64,000 bases of DNA from Ruegeria spongiae (GTDB lineage Bacteria > Pseudomonadota > Alphaproteobacteria > Rhodobacterales > Rhodobacteraceae), in assembly GCF_023502395.1 (NCBI RefSeq), contig NZ_JAMFMB010000003.1, positions 175,318 to 239,317 on the forward strand, given 5' to 3'. Shown in pieces: positions 9,206 through 18,084 of the stretch. The position numbers were made by a program, and so were the translations under genes. Numbering within the stretch: position 1 is the stretch's first letter; each line of letters starts with the position of its first letter. The notes under the pieces are model-generated. The model was not told the origin of the DNA. It searched no databases and was given only the letters and a program-made list of their open reading frames with translations.

Positions 9206-9209
<4 letters not shown>
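8415..9209 (+). CDS. IclR-family transcriptional regulator
   Basis: 264 residues. The N-terminal winged HTH (VGKACDVLDLVAGFNRPVRFGELLDHSPFPKATLYRFLQTL) is followed by the IclR effector domain with GxxxPAYCTGVGKAMLAFLP and GYAFDREEHEPGIICIAAPI. It is divergent from the galactoside operon and overlaps the ABC ATPase gene by ATGA, so it likely controls sugar uptake in response to a sugar or sugar acid. GGAGGAGA about 11 bases before the ATG supports the start. The effector is unknown. Confidence 0.92.
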
Positions 9210-10264
<1,055 letters not shown>

Positions 10265-10298
10265 GGCAGCATCGGCGCGGGTCACTGGCCCGTATCAT

Positions 10299-10333
10299 GG
10301 TCTCATTGATCTTGACGCGAGACCCTGTTTTTT
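10299..10333 (+). terminator. Probable Rho-independent terminator after the ABC ATPase gene
   Basis: GGTCTC (10299-10304) pairs with GAGACC (10319-10324), followed by CTGTTTTTT. The stem is short and the loop long (14 bases), but the T-run and position 35 bases past the stop support termination. Confidence 0.45.
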
Positions 10334-10355
10334 GCAGCACGAAGAACATACGGGT

Positions 10356-10967
10356 TTAATCAACCTCCGCCTCGTCTATGAGCGCCGCCGCCAGGGCTTC
10401 AAGTTTCGGTTTCAGGTTGCGCGCAAGCTCATGGGTCGCTCTATCCAGACGATTTTGATTTCTGAGGCGGCCGCCCCAGAAGTTGGTCCTGCCGCGTCCT
10501 GGTACGTCGGTTTCGATGCTGGCATAGGGATACCCGGTACCCACATCCAGAAAGAGGGCCTCTGCGGTGTTCTTCCCAGGATCGAAGGACAGCACCAAAA
10601 CATAGCTTAGATGGCGAGATGCCGCCAGTTGCCTGATGCCCGCTTGATCCAGCCGTGCAAACCGCTGGAGTTTTGCCAATTGTGCTTCCAGTGGACCCAA
10701 GTGCACAAGTTTTCCGAGCGCATCAGGTAACCCTTCGGCGTACAAACGGCGCTCCTTGTCTGGCATAGTTGTGACTTCCCCATAGACCAGCCTAACGACA
10801 CCGACCCGAGCGGGAAACTTCAGATTTGGCTCGTAAGCAGCGTGTCTTGCGACAGCAGACCCATCAAAGCCGGTCGCGGCCAGGTAGGCGCGGCCTGACG
10901 TATATTGCATTTCGGGCGAACAGGCAGAAATCGCTACCGTTGTGACAATAACAATAAACCGGAACAT
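10356..10967 (-). CDS. Hypothetical lipoprotein
   Basis: 203 residues. The N-terminus MFRFIVIVTTVAISACSPE is a lipoprotein signal with lipobox ISAC and predicted lipidation of Cys16. The rest is soluble, with no motif I recognise; SYVLVLSFDPGKNTAEALFLDVGTGYPYASIE looks like a beta-rich core. AGGAGATCCCC directly precedes the ATG. It is divergent from the DUF6502-like gene and convergent with the ABC ATPase gene. Function unknown; probably anchored in the outer or inner membrane facing the periplasm. Confidence 0.75.
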   Translation of the reverse strand: MFRFIVIVTTVAISACSPEMQYTSGRAYLAATGFDGSAVARHAAYEPNLKFPARVGVVRLVYGEVTTMPDKERRLYAEGLPDALGKLVHLGPLEAQLAKLQRFARLDQAGIRQLAASRHLSYVLVLSFDPGKNTAEALFLDVGTGYPYASIETDVPGRGRTNFWGGRLRNQNRLDRATHELARNLKPKLEALAAALIDEAEVD

Positions 10968-11702
10968 GGGGATCTCCTAAAAAATGTACTTGATCATTTG
11001 TTTCGACCGCTTGCGCGCCTTGCGATCGCCAAAGGGCTGCGGTTTGCTGACGTGGCAGAGCGTTTGCGAAGGGCATACGTTGAAGTCGCGGTCGAATTGG
11101 CCGGGGCCAACGTCACCGTCAGCAGATTGAGTGTGATGACGGGGTTGCAGCGGCGCGATGTGGCGCGCTTGCTTGAAAGCCAAGACAGTCTGGAAACTAA
11201 GCGACCGGATCAACTGTCACGGCTCGTGGCGGTTTGGCTTGCAAATTATGACGGTACGCCATTGCCACAACATGGATCAAGCGCCTCGTCTGACGCTCTG
11301 GCCAAATCCATACGCAAGGATGTTCACCCCAAATCAATGCTCGATGCGCTGATCGAAGTTGGAACAGTTGCGATTGATGGCCCCAAGGTACGGTTGTTAA
11401 GAAACGCGCATGTACCCCTTGAAGGATCGGATGCTCAGATTCGCTATCTGGGGCAAAATGTTGGCGATCATCTTGCAACTGCGGTTGGCAATGTTCTGGG
11501 CGACCCACCCGCCTACGATCTGGCGGTTCACTACGATGGGTTAAGCATCGAGGCCGCCCGAGCCCTCGAAGAGCTCTGGCGCGCGCGCATGGGGCCAGTG
11601 CTGCAGGAAGTGAACGCCAAAGCACTAGAATACCAAGTCAGAGAAAACGGACCCGCGCGCTTTCGCGGCGGTGGTTACTTCCATGTGGAGACAGATGAAT
11701 GA
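10905..11702 (+). CDS. DUF6502-like protein of unknown function
   Basis: The recognisable protein begins around NVLDHLFRPLARLAIAKGLRFADVAERLRRAYVEVA, then SRLSVMTGLQRRDVARLLE (HTH-like), and ends GGGYFHVETDE. This matches my memory of DUF6502 proteins. The start is unclear: the ATG at 10905 would overlap the divergent lipoprotein gene by 63 bases, and the only nearer in-frame option is TTG at 10998. No good ribosome site is visible for either. The stop overlaps the ATG of a tiny lipoprotein gene (ATGA), so the two are probably co-translated. A regulatory role is possible given the HTH-like N-terminal half but is inference. Confidence 0.65.
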   Translation: MHFGRTGRNRYRCDNNNKPEHGDLLKNVLDHLFRPLARLAIAKGLRFADVAERLRRAYVEVAVELAGANVTVSRLSVMTGLQRRDVARLLESQDSLETKRPDQLSRLVAVWLANYDGTPLPQHGSSASSDALAKSIRKDVHPKSMLDALIEVGTVAIDGPKVRLLRNAHVPLEGSDAQIRYLGQNVGDHLATAVGNVLGDPPAYDLAVHYDGLSIEAARALEELWRARMGPVLQEVNAKALEYQVRENGPARFRGGGYFHVETDE

Positions 11703-11815
11703 GAACCCTTTTGACTTTGGCGCTTCTGCTTGCGCTTACAGCTTGCAGCAATGTCTCTTGTTCAGATCGCGAGCGGGATGGAAGTATCGGAGGATACTGG
11801 CGGTTGCACCAATGA
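11699..11815 (+). CDS. Small lipoprotein, 38 residues
   Basis: An ATG overlapping the preceding stop opens a 38-codon frame: MRTLLTLALLLALTACS, then NVSCSDRERDGSIGGYWRLHQ. The first 16 residues form a near-perfect lipoprotein signal with lipobox LTAC. The mature peptide would have only about 23 residues with a second Cys. Translational coupling to the DUF6502-like gene and the clean signal argue for a real gene. Function unknown. Confidence 0.6.
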   Translation: MRTLLTLALLLALTACSNVSCSDRERDGSIGGYWRLHQ

Positions 11816-11906
11816 AACACAAGACCAGACGACATATGCTTACAACAGTGGGGAATTCACCAAGCACGCCGGCTGATTGCAACGCGCAAAATCTGGAACG
11901 CGGAAT

Positions 11907-13013
11907 TCACGCCGCCACGTTCTGACGTGTCACGTCCCCCGCCCGGTAAAGCTGCCCGAACTCGGTTTGCAGGAACGCCCCCAGCGGCACCTGTTCCTGC
12001 CGGATGAAGCCTGATTGCGGCAACTGGCCGGTGCGCATCAAATCAACCACACCCAGCACGCCAGCGGCGGTGGTCACCTGAATGGCGCTCCAGACCCGCC
12101 CATCAATCTCGCGGGCGAAGGACTTATTGATATAGCTCTGCTCGCGCAGTTGTCCGTCCTTCAACCCCTTGGCGGTGCAGTAGACCAGCACCACATCCTG
12201 ATCGGTGCGCGGCAGGGCGGCCTCGAAGATTTCTTTCAGCAGATCGCGCCGCCGTTCCAACCCCAAATCGTTCAGAAGCAGCTTCAGGATATCGCGATGC
12301 CCCGGATAGCGGATCGAGCGATAGGAGATTGCCCGTGCCTGTCCCTCCAGCGTTTCCGGCAGAGTGCCCAACCCACCAGACGTGTTGAAACACTCATATT
12401 CCACCCCGTCATGGCCCAGCAACTCATAATCTTCCAGCGGTGCGGTCTTGACGCGTGCGCCATTCACGATGGCATCGCAGGGATTGCAATATTCATTGAT
12501 CAACCCGTCCGTCGACCAGGTCAGGTTGTATTTCAGCGCATTGGTCGGGAAGAGCGGCAACGCGCCAACCCTCATATGCAGGCTGTCCAACTCATCGAAC
12601 TCCGCCGCCAACGCCGCGCCCGCGATACCCACGAAGCCAGGCGCCAGACCGCATTGCGGCATGAACGCCGTTTGACTGCCCTGCGCCAGTTCGCGCACGG
12701 CCTGGGTGGCTGCCACATCTTCGGTCAGGTCGAAATAATGCGCGCCCGCCTGTTTGGCCGCATCGGCAATCACCGGGGTCAGAAAGAACGGCGCCGCCGA
12801 GATCACCGCGTCGAAGCCATGCAACGCCTCGACCAGCCCGTTCGGATCGTCGGCGTCGATCTGCATGGTTGGCAGCCCGGCCCGGTTCAGCGTGCCCAAG
12901 GCCGCCAGATCGCGATCGGCCACGGTGACCGCATAATTGCGCGACCCGGTCAACAGCGTTGCGATCATCCGCCCAATTTTGCCCGCCCCAACGATGCAGA
13001 TGTTCCAATGCAT
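11907..13013 (-). CDS. Saccharopine dehydrogenase-family oxidoreductase (lysine 6-dehydrogenase-like)
   Basis: 368 residues. N-terminal Rossmann domain [17 protein letters not shown], then [28 protein letters not shown] and [18 protein letters not shown], characteristic of saccharopine dehydrogenase/lysine dehydrogenase relatives. L-lysine 6-dehydrogenases of this size oxidise lysine to allysine with NAD+. The divergently adjacent Lrp/AsnC regulator supports an amino-acid substrate. GGAGG lies 6-7 bases before the ATG. The precise substrate is inferred; other saccharopine-type reactions cannot be excluded. Confidence 0.75.
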   Translation of the reverse strand: MHWNICIVGAGKIGRMIATLLTGSRNYAVTVADRDLAALGTLNRAGLPTMQIDADDPNGLVEALHGFDAVISAAPFFLTPVIADAAKQAGAHYFDLTEDVAATQAVRELAQGSQTAFMPQCGLAPGFVGIAGAALAAEFDELDSLHMRVGALPLFPTNALKYNLTWSTDGLINEYCNPCDAIVNGARVKTAPLEDYELLGHDGVEYECFNTSGGLGTLPETLEGQARAISYRSIRYPGHRDILKLLLNDLGLERRRDLLKEIFEAALPRTDQDVVLVYCTAKGLKDGQLREQSYINKSFAREIDGRVWSAIQVTTAAGVLGVVDLMRTGQLPQSGFIRQEQVPLGAFLQTEFGQLYRAGDVTRQNVAA

Positions 13014-13130
13014 GGCATGCCTCCGGTTTCCTTCCCTAAGATTCTGGGGAAAAACCCGTCCGGATCATAGGGCACAGAGTGTCGGAATGACTCATGATGC
13101 CGTTAAAATGACGAAATACTTGCCGTTTCG

Positions 13131-13559
13131 TCAGGCTCGGTCGATTTTGCGACCAAACACCACGGACGTGTTGGTTCGCTGCACGCCGGGGATACGCGCC
13201 AGTTCGTCGACCAGCACATCTAAATCCTCGATCCGTGGCGCTTCGGCTGAGAGGAGCAGATCGAACTCTCCATTGATCGACAGGCACAGCTTGACCTCTG
13301 GGTAAGCCTCCAACCGTTTGATGATACGGGTGGTTTCCTGTTGTTGCACTTCAAGCATTACGATGACCTGCACCTTGCCGCCCTCGTCAGGGTCGCGCAG
13401 AACGACCGAGTACCCGGCAATTACACCGCGCGCCTCCATCCGCGTGATACGCTCATGCACGGTGGTGCGCGCCACGTCACACTGCGCCGCAATCGCGGTG
13501 GTCGATTGCCGGGCATTGTGGCTTAATGCGGCGATAATTTTGCGGTCTAGCGTGTCCAT
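13131..13559 (-). CDS. Lrp/AsnC-family transcriptional regulator
   Basis: 142 residues. HTH at the N-terminus (LDRKIIAALSHNARQSTTAIAAQCDVARTTVHERITRME) and a RAM effector-binding domain (VQVIVMLEVQQQETTRIIKRLEAYPEVKLCLSINGEFDLLL). It is encoded just upstream of the saccharopine-dehydrogenase-like gene on the same strand with a 117-base gap, so it probably controls that gene in response to an amino acid such as lysine. Confidence 0.92.
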   Translation of the reverse strand: MDTLDRKIIAALSHNARQSTTAIAAQCDVARTTVHERITRMEARGVIAGYSVVLRDPDEGGKVQVIVMLEVQQQETTRIIKRLEAYPEVKLCLSINGEFDLLLSAEAPRIEDLDVLVDELARIPGVQRTNTSVVFGRKIDRA

Positions 13560-13854
13560 CCCTGATCATTAGCGCCGTAGCAAGATCAGGCAAAGCAGCT
13601 TATTGCCTTCATGATGGTTTTGCGGACAAAACTGACGTCGGTTGGTTCAGCACTAAGAGACCGCTATGTTCGCTTCACAACAACCGTAAGAATCGGCCTG
13701 CGCATAAAGCAGAGAATGAGCCGTATTATTCGACTGAGCCACTCCCAGACTGACCACCTAAACCCTCAACCTCGAGGAAAGGAGACTTCTGGCATTGTTG
13801 CTCCGTTGAACCATCACAATAGTCGCACAAACCCTACTATCTTGAACAAAATGT
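13560..13854. other. Intergenic gap without a recognised gene
   Basis: About 295 bases between the Lrp gene and the terminator of the TRAP operon. No plausible gene on either strand. The stretch GACCGCTATGTTCGCTT near 13660 resembles the degenerate repeat copies near 63.8 kb (GACCGCTACTTACGAAT on the opposite strand), so this may be a decayed copy of an intergenic repeat; that is a visual impression only. Confidence 0.4.
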
Positions 13855-13876
13855 GCTGGCGACAGATGCCGCCAGC
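13846..13876 (-). terminator. Probable terminator of the dctPQM operon
   Basis: On the minus strand, GCTGGCG and CGCCAGC form a 7-bp stem with an 8-base loop, followed by ACATTTTG, starting about 10 bases past the dctM stop. Confidence 0.55.
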
Positions 13877-13886
13877 GCAGTGCGCG

Positions 13887-15305
13887 TCACTGGGTTATGA
13901 TTTCCGGTCCCATGAATGTGTTGGGGAGGAATGTGGACAGGAACGGAACATAGGTGACGATGATCAGGAACACGAACAGCACAGCCAGGAACGGCAGGGC
14001 TGCCTTGACCACGCTCATCATCGGCATCCCGGCAACGCCCGAGGTGACAAAGAGGTTCAGGCCCACCGGCGGGGTAATCATACCGATCTCCATATTGACC
14101 ACCATGATGATGCCCAGATGGATCGGATCGATGCCCAGCTCGATAGCGATGGGAAAGACCAGCGGTGCCACGATTACAAGCAAGCCCGAGGGTTCCATGA
14201 ACTGACCACCGATCAGCAAGATGATGTTGACCACCACCAGGAGCATCACCGGCCCAAAGCCTGCCGACAGCATTGCATTGGCGACCTGCTGCGGGATTTG
14301 CTCGTCCGTCAGCACATGTTTCAGGATCAGCGCGTTGGCGATCACAAACAGCAGCGTCACGGTCAGTTTCCCCGCATCGAACAGGGTCTTTAGAGTGTCC
14401 GGATGCACAATCGCGGTAACAACTGCCCAGGGCTTGCTTTTCAGGGGAATGCGCGGTCCGGCGGGCGCGTCCTCGATCACCGCGGCGGCGGACAGACTAC
14501 GCGTTATTGGGGCGGCCAGCGGCCCCATGTCCATGTAGACAAAGGTAGCGATGAAGAAGGCATAGACGGCGGCCACGGCGGCGGCTTCGGTGGGGGTGAA
14601 GATACCACCATAGATACCGCCCAGAATGATCACGATCAGGAACAGGCCCCAACCGGCTTCGCGACCTGACTGGAACACTTCGCCCCAGCCCTTCCACTCG
14701 CCCTTGGGTAGGTTCTTGATCTTGGCGATGACATAAATGGTGACCATCAGCATCACACCGGCCAACAGCCCGGGAATGACACCTGCAAGGAACATCCGGC
14801 CCACAGATACTTCGACCGAGGCGGCATAGACCACCATGACGATGGAGGGTGGGATCAGGATGCCCAGCGTACCAGCGTTACAGATCACACCGGCGGCGAA
14901 TTCCTTAGTGTATCCGACCTGCCGCATACCAGAGATCACGATTGCGCCGATGGCGACAACGGTGGCAGGCGAGGAACCTGACAGCGCGGCAAACAGCATA
15001 CAGGCAAACACACCCGCAATCGCGAGGTCGCCGGGGAAATGGCCGACACATGCTATCGAGAAGCGGATGATCCGCCGCGCCACGCCGCCTGTCGTCATGA
15101 AGGCCGAGGCGAGGATAAAAAACGGGATCGCCAGCATAGTAAAGTGGCCTTCGAATGCGACAAACAGCGTTTGCGCGACCGACGCCAGTGAACTGTCTGA
15201 AAACCACAGCAAAAACAGGATCGAAGACATCCCAAGCGAGATTGCAATTGGAACACCGATCATCAGAAATCCGATGACCATGGCAAAGAGAAGGACGACA
15301 TCCAT
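13887..15305 (-). CDS. dctM: TRAP transporter large permease (DctM)
   Basis: 472-residue, highly hydrophobic protein with about 12 membrane segments. DctM signatures include PIAISLGMSSILFLLW, ALSGSSPATVVAIGAIVISGM, GTLGILIPPSIVMVVYA and NMEIGMITPPVGLNLFVTSGVA. It is the Na+/H+-driven transport channel of a TRAP system for organic acids. The ATG overlaps the dctQ stop, in its restored frame, by one base (TAATG). An extended hydrophilic loop of about 40 residues around 280-300 (AAVIEDAPAGPRIPLKSKP) is longer than in many DctM proteins. Confidence 0.94.
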   Translation of the reverse strand: MDVVLLFAMVIGFLMIGVPIAISLGMSSILFLLWFSDSSLASVAQTLFVAFEGHFTMLAIPFFILASAFMTTGGVARRIIRFSIACVGHFPGDLAIAGVFACMLFAALSGSSPATVVAIGAIVISGMRQVGYTKEFAAGVICNAGTLGILIPPSIVMVVYAASVEVSVGRMFLAGVIPGLLAGVMLMVTIYVIAKIKNLPKGEWKGWGEVFQSGREAGWGLFLIVIILGGIYGGIFTPTEAAAVAAVYAFFIATFVYMDMGPLAAPITRSLSAAAVIEDAPAGPRIPLKSKPWAVVTAIVHPDTLKTLFDAGKLTVTLLFVIANALILKHVLTDEQIPQQVANAMLSAGFGPVMLLVVVNIILLIGGQFMEPSGLLVIVAPLVFPIAIELGIDPIHLGIIMVVNMEIGMITPPVGLNLFVTSGVAGMPMMSVVKAALPFLAVLFVFLIIVTYVPFLSTFLPNTFMGPEIITQ

Positions 15306-15969
15306 TACTTCGCCTCCGCGTTCTTGGCTTCAATCTCAGCCAGTTCATCTTCAACCTCGTGGCTGCCACGAGTCGATCCATCTTGCCGTTCAGTATGCTA
15401 AACGTGGCCTGAACAAACCGCAGCAATAGCAAGCCCATCGAAATCGGCAGCACGATGTAGGGCAAAAAACGCGGGATCTTTTCATAGGCCTCACCCTCGT
15501 TGAATGTGTCTGCCATCCAGACGAGGATACCGGGCATCGGGATGTCGTTGGTCTCGTACCAGCCCTTTTCGCGATAATCCTGCTCGAACCCAAGCGGGAA
15601 CCAGCGCCCTTCGGTGGCAGGCAGGTTGGCGAAGTTGGCCCAGTAGTCCCACGAACCTTTCAGCATCAGAAGCGAGAAGGCGACACAAACAGCGGCAGCG
15701 GTCAAAGCCAGCCATTTTCTGGCGTCGGCGTTCAGCATGTTAACCACCAGATCGACCCCCAGATGCGCGTGTTTTTTTACCGCATAGGACGACCCCAGCA
15801 GAACCAGCCAGGCGAACAGGAAGACTGTCATCTCTAACGCCCAAAGGATATTTGAATCAAAGACATATCTGGCAACGACGTTGGCAAATGTCAGTGCGGT
15901 CATCAGACCCAGAATACCGGCGATCAAAGTCTCTTCGATCCGGTCAGCGAACGAGTGGTTGTCGACCAT
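15305..15969 (-). CDS. dctQ: TRAP transporter small permease (DctQ), frameshifted near its 3' end
   Basis: Four hydrophobic segments and the DctQ motif EETLIAGILGLMTALTFANVVARYVF identify the small TRAP permease. The original frame runs intact for about 199 residues to KMDRLVA. It then fails to stop and would read on through dctM to 14905, giving an aberrant 354-residue product. Shifting by one base at about 15356-15372 restores a normal acidic tail, HEVEDELAEIEAKNAEAK, and a TAA that overlaps the dctM ATG. The break sits in a perfect hairpin, CTCGTGGC-T-GCCACGAG. Loss of one A (GCAAGCC to GCAGCC) explains it, as a real mutation or a sequencing error. Confidence 0.8.
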
Positions 15970-15990
15970 AGCCTACCCTTTCAACATGAT

Positions 15991-16018
15991 AGAAAGCGGG
16001 CAGGAATGTCCTGCCCGC
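15991..16018 (-). terminator. Strong stem-loop between dctP and dctQ
   Basis: GCGGGCAGGA and TCCTGCCCGC form a perfect 10-bp stem with a 3-base loop, followed on the minus strand by TTTCT. It lies 11 bases past the dctP stop. It probably attenuates transcription or stabilises the dctP message, so that the binding protein is made in excess over the permeases. Confidence 0.65.
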
Positions 16019-16028
16019 GCCGGGTGCT

Positions 16029-17009
16029 TCAAAAGCCAGAGTTGATCTGAACTGCTGCGTCGAGGGAGTCCTGACCGATATCGCCCGAGAACTGCTCCCA
16101 TACCGGTTGCATGGCGACGATCCAGGCTTCGCGCTCTTCATCCGTCAGCGAGCGAATGGTTCCGCCCGCATCCAGTATTGCCTGTCGGTTTTTCTGGTTC
16201 ACAGCGTAGGATTCCGAGTTACGGGTCGCGGTTACCTCGCCCAGAATAGTCAGGAACTGATCACGCACTTCGGGGTCGAGGCCGTCCAGCCAGTCCACCG
16301 AAGTCACCACCATATAGTCGATGATGCCGTCCTGCACCTCGAAGAACTTCTTGCCATAGATGTTGGACCAGACGTTTTCCTGACCGTCGACAACACCTTG
16401 CTGAAGCGCGCCGTAGACCTCGGAAAAGGCCAATTTCTGCGGGCTGCCGCCAATCGCTTCCATCTGCGCCACCAGCACGTCCGAGGACATGACCCGGAAT
16501 TTCAACCCATTCGCATCGACCGGCGTAACCAGCGGGACGTTGGCCGACATCTGCTTCATGCCGTTGTGCCAGAAAGTCAGCCCCTGAAGGCCGCGACGCT
16601 GCATCGAACCCAGCAGGGCCCGCCCGGCGTCAGAGGTTTGGAATGCATCGACCGCCTCGATGTTCTTGAACAGGAACGGTAGATCGAAGATGCGGAATTT
16701 CTTGGTAAATTTCTCGAACTTCGACAGCGATGGTGCCGCCAGTTGAATATCGCCGTTCAGCAGCGCCTCAAGCACTTTGTCATCATTGTAGAGAGTTGAG
16801 TTCGGAAAAACCTCCATACAGGCTTTTCCGCCCATCTCATCATTGACGCGTTGTTCCAGCAGCGTCGCCGCGATGCCCTTGGGGTGTTTATCGGTGTTGG
16901 TAACGTGGCTGAACTTGATGACGACTTCGCCCGGATCACAGGCGGCAAAGGCCGCACCTGCACCGGTGACAAGCGCAACGACCAGACTTGATGTCTTCCA
17001 GAACTTCAT
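16029..17009 (-). CDS. dctP: TRAP transporter substrate-binding protein (DctP)
   Basis: 326 residues. Signal peptide MKFWKTSSLVVALVTGAGAAFA, then a DctP/SiaP-type fold: IKFSHVTNTDKHPKG, DLPFLFKNIEAVDAF, and NGLKFRVMSSDVLVAQMEAIGGSP containing the Arg that normally pairs with a substrate carboxylate. It delivers an organic acid to DctQM. The gene diverges from a dehalogenase/LeuCD-like operon over a 169-bp gap, suggesting that the imported acid feeds that pathway. The ligand cannot be read from sequence. Confidence 0.93.
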   Translation of the reverse strand: MKFWKTSSLVVALVTGAGAAFAACDPGEVVIKFSHVTNTDKHPKGIAATLLEQRVNDEMGGKACMEVFPNSTLYNDDKVLEALLNGDIQLAAPSLSKFEKFTKKFRIFDLPFLFKNIEAVDAFQTSDAGRALLGSMQRRGLQGLTFWHNGMKQMSANVPLVTPVDANGLKFRVMSSDVLVAQMEAIGGSPQKLAFSEVYGALQQGVVDGQENVWSNIYGKKFFEVQDGIIDYMVVTSVDWLDGLDPEVRDQFLTILGEVTATRNSESYAVNQKNRQAILDAGGTIRSLTDEEREAWIVAMQPVWEQFSGDIGQDSLDAAVQINSGF

Positions 17010-17043
17010 AGCTTCCTCCCTTTCTGTCAGGCCGGTCTGACCC

Positions 17044-17122
17044 GATCAAATATGCTGATCGAGGGTACATGCTGTGGCAGCGATGATTTTTCGGAAGAAT
17101 TGATCAGTAAATCCGATCAGTA
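17044..17122. promoter_or_regulatory. Divergent promoter region with repeated GATCA elements
   Basis: In the gap between dctP and the hydrolase gene there is an inverted repeat GATCA-N7-TGATC (17044-17060) and a direct repeat of GATCAGTA at 17102-17109 and 17115-17122, 13 bases apart. These are candidate operators for the LysR regulator at the end of the hydrolase operon. Confidence 0.4.
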
Positions 17123-17178
17123 TTGTCGAAAAAGTCGGCTATCTTGAATAACTAACCGATTTAGCGGAGCGCACCGAA

Positions 17179-18084
17179 ATGTTTCTGGATTTCGAGGAAC
17201 TGACTTTGAATGTCGGCGAGCAGAAGATTTTTGTGCGCCACGGTGGCGACCCCGGCAATCCCGGCCTTTTGCTATTGCACGGCTATCCGCAAACGTCGGC
17301 CATGTGGCATGCTGTTGCCCCGCAACTGACAGATCAGTTTCATGTCATCTGCGCCGACCTGCGCGGATATGGCCGCTCGTCCAAACCTGCCTCAGATGAT
17401 CGGCATACGCCGTATTCGAAACGTGAGATGGCAAAAGACATGGTCTCGGTCATGTCTCAGATGGGGCACGAGGCGTTTCTGGTCGGTGCCCATGATCGTG
17501 GCGCACGGGTCAGCCATCGGATGGCTCTGGATCATCCGCAGAATGTACGTGCGATGGTCTTGCTGGACATCGCGCCGACGCGCGAGATGTACCGCGATAC
17601 CTCAAAGGAATTCGCGAGCGCCTATTGGCATTGGTTCTTTCTGATTCAGAACGACCCCATCCCGGAACAGATTATCGGCAATGACCCCGCGCAGTTCTGG
17701 AAATTGAAATGCTTTAATCAGGCCAAGGGTGAAAACCCCTTCACCACCGAAGCGCTCGACGAATACATCACCGCCTTCAGCACACCCGAGGCGGTCCATG
17801 CCGCATGCGAGGACTACCGTGCCGCCGCGACCATCGACATCGAACATGACGATCAGGACGACGGGCAGAAGGTTGAACAACCGCTGATGGTCCTATGGGC
17901 CAAGCGCGGGGTGATCGAGACCTGTTTCGACGCGATGGCGCTTTGGCGTGAGCGTGCAAACCAGGTCGAAGGCGAAGCCGTCGATGCCACCCATTACATG
18001 GCCGAAGAGATCCCGGACGAAATTGCCAGCCGAATGCGCGCATTTTTCCTGCGCCAGACCGAACAGAAGGATGCTGCCGAATGA
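17179..18084 (+). CDS. Alpha/beta hydrolase, fluoroacetate (haloacetate) dehalogenase-like
   Basis: 301 residues with the complete active-site pattern of fluoroacetate dehalogenases. The nucleophile is Asp106 in GAHDRGAR, with Arg107 and Arg110 as carboxylate clamps. The acid is Asp130 in LLDIAP, the halide-pocket His151-Trp152 are in YWHWFF with Tyr213 in EDYRA, and the catalytic base is His272 in ATHYM. The family hydrolyses 2-haloacids, mainly fluoro- and chloroacetate, to hydroxyacids, in the cytoplasm. It is the first gene of an operon, overlapping a LeuC-like gene by ATGA and diverging from a TRAP transporter. Some relatives are epoxide hydrolases or esterases, but those normally lack this pocket. 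Confidence 0.82.
   Translation: MFLDFEELTLNVGEQKIFVRHGGDPGNPGLLLLHGYPQTSAMWHAVAPQLTDQFHVICADLRGYGRSSKPASDDRHTPYSKREMAKDMVSVMSQMGHEAFLVGAHDRGARVSHRMALDHPQNVRAMVLLDIAPTREMYRDTSKEFASAYWHWFFLIQNDPIPEQIIGNDPAQFWKLKCFNQAKGENPFTTEALDEYITAFSTPEAVHAACEDYRAAATIDIEHDDQDDGQKVEQPLMVLWAKRGVIETCFDAMALWRERANQVEGEAVDATHYMAEEIPDEIASRMRAFFLRQTEQKDAAE

Noticed and set aside
14905..15304. DctQ as a genuine 354-residue protein with a novel C-terminal domain
   Set aside because: The extra residues are an out-of-frame reading of dctM, and a one-base shift gives a normal DctQ tail with a stop overlapping the dctM start.
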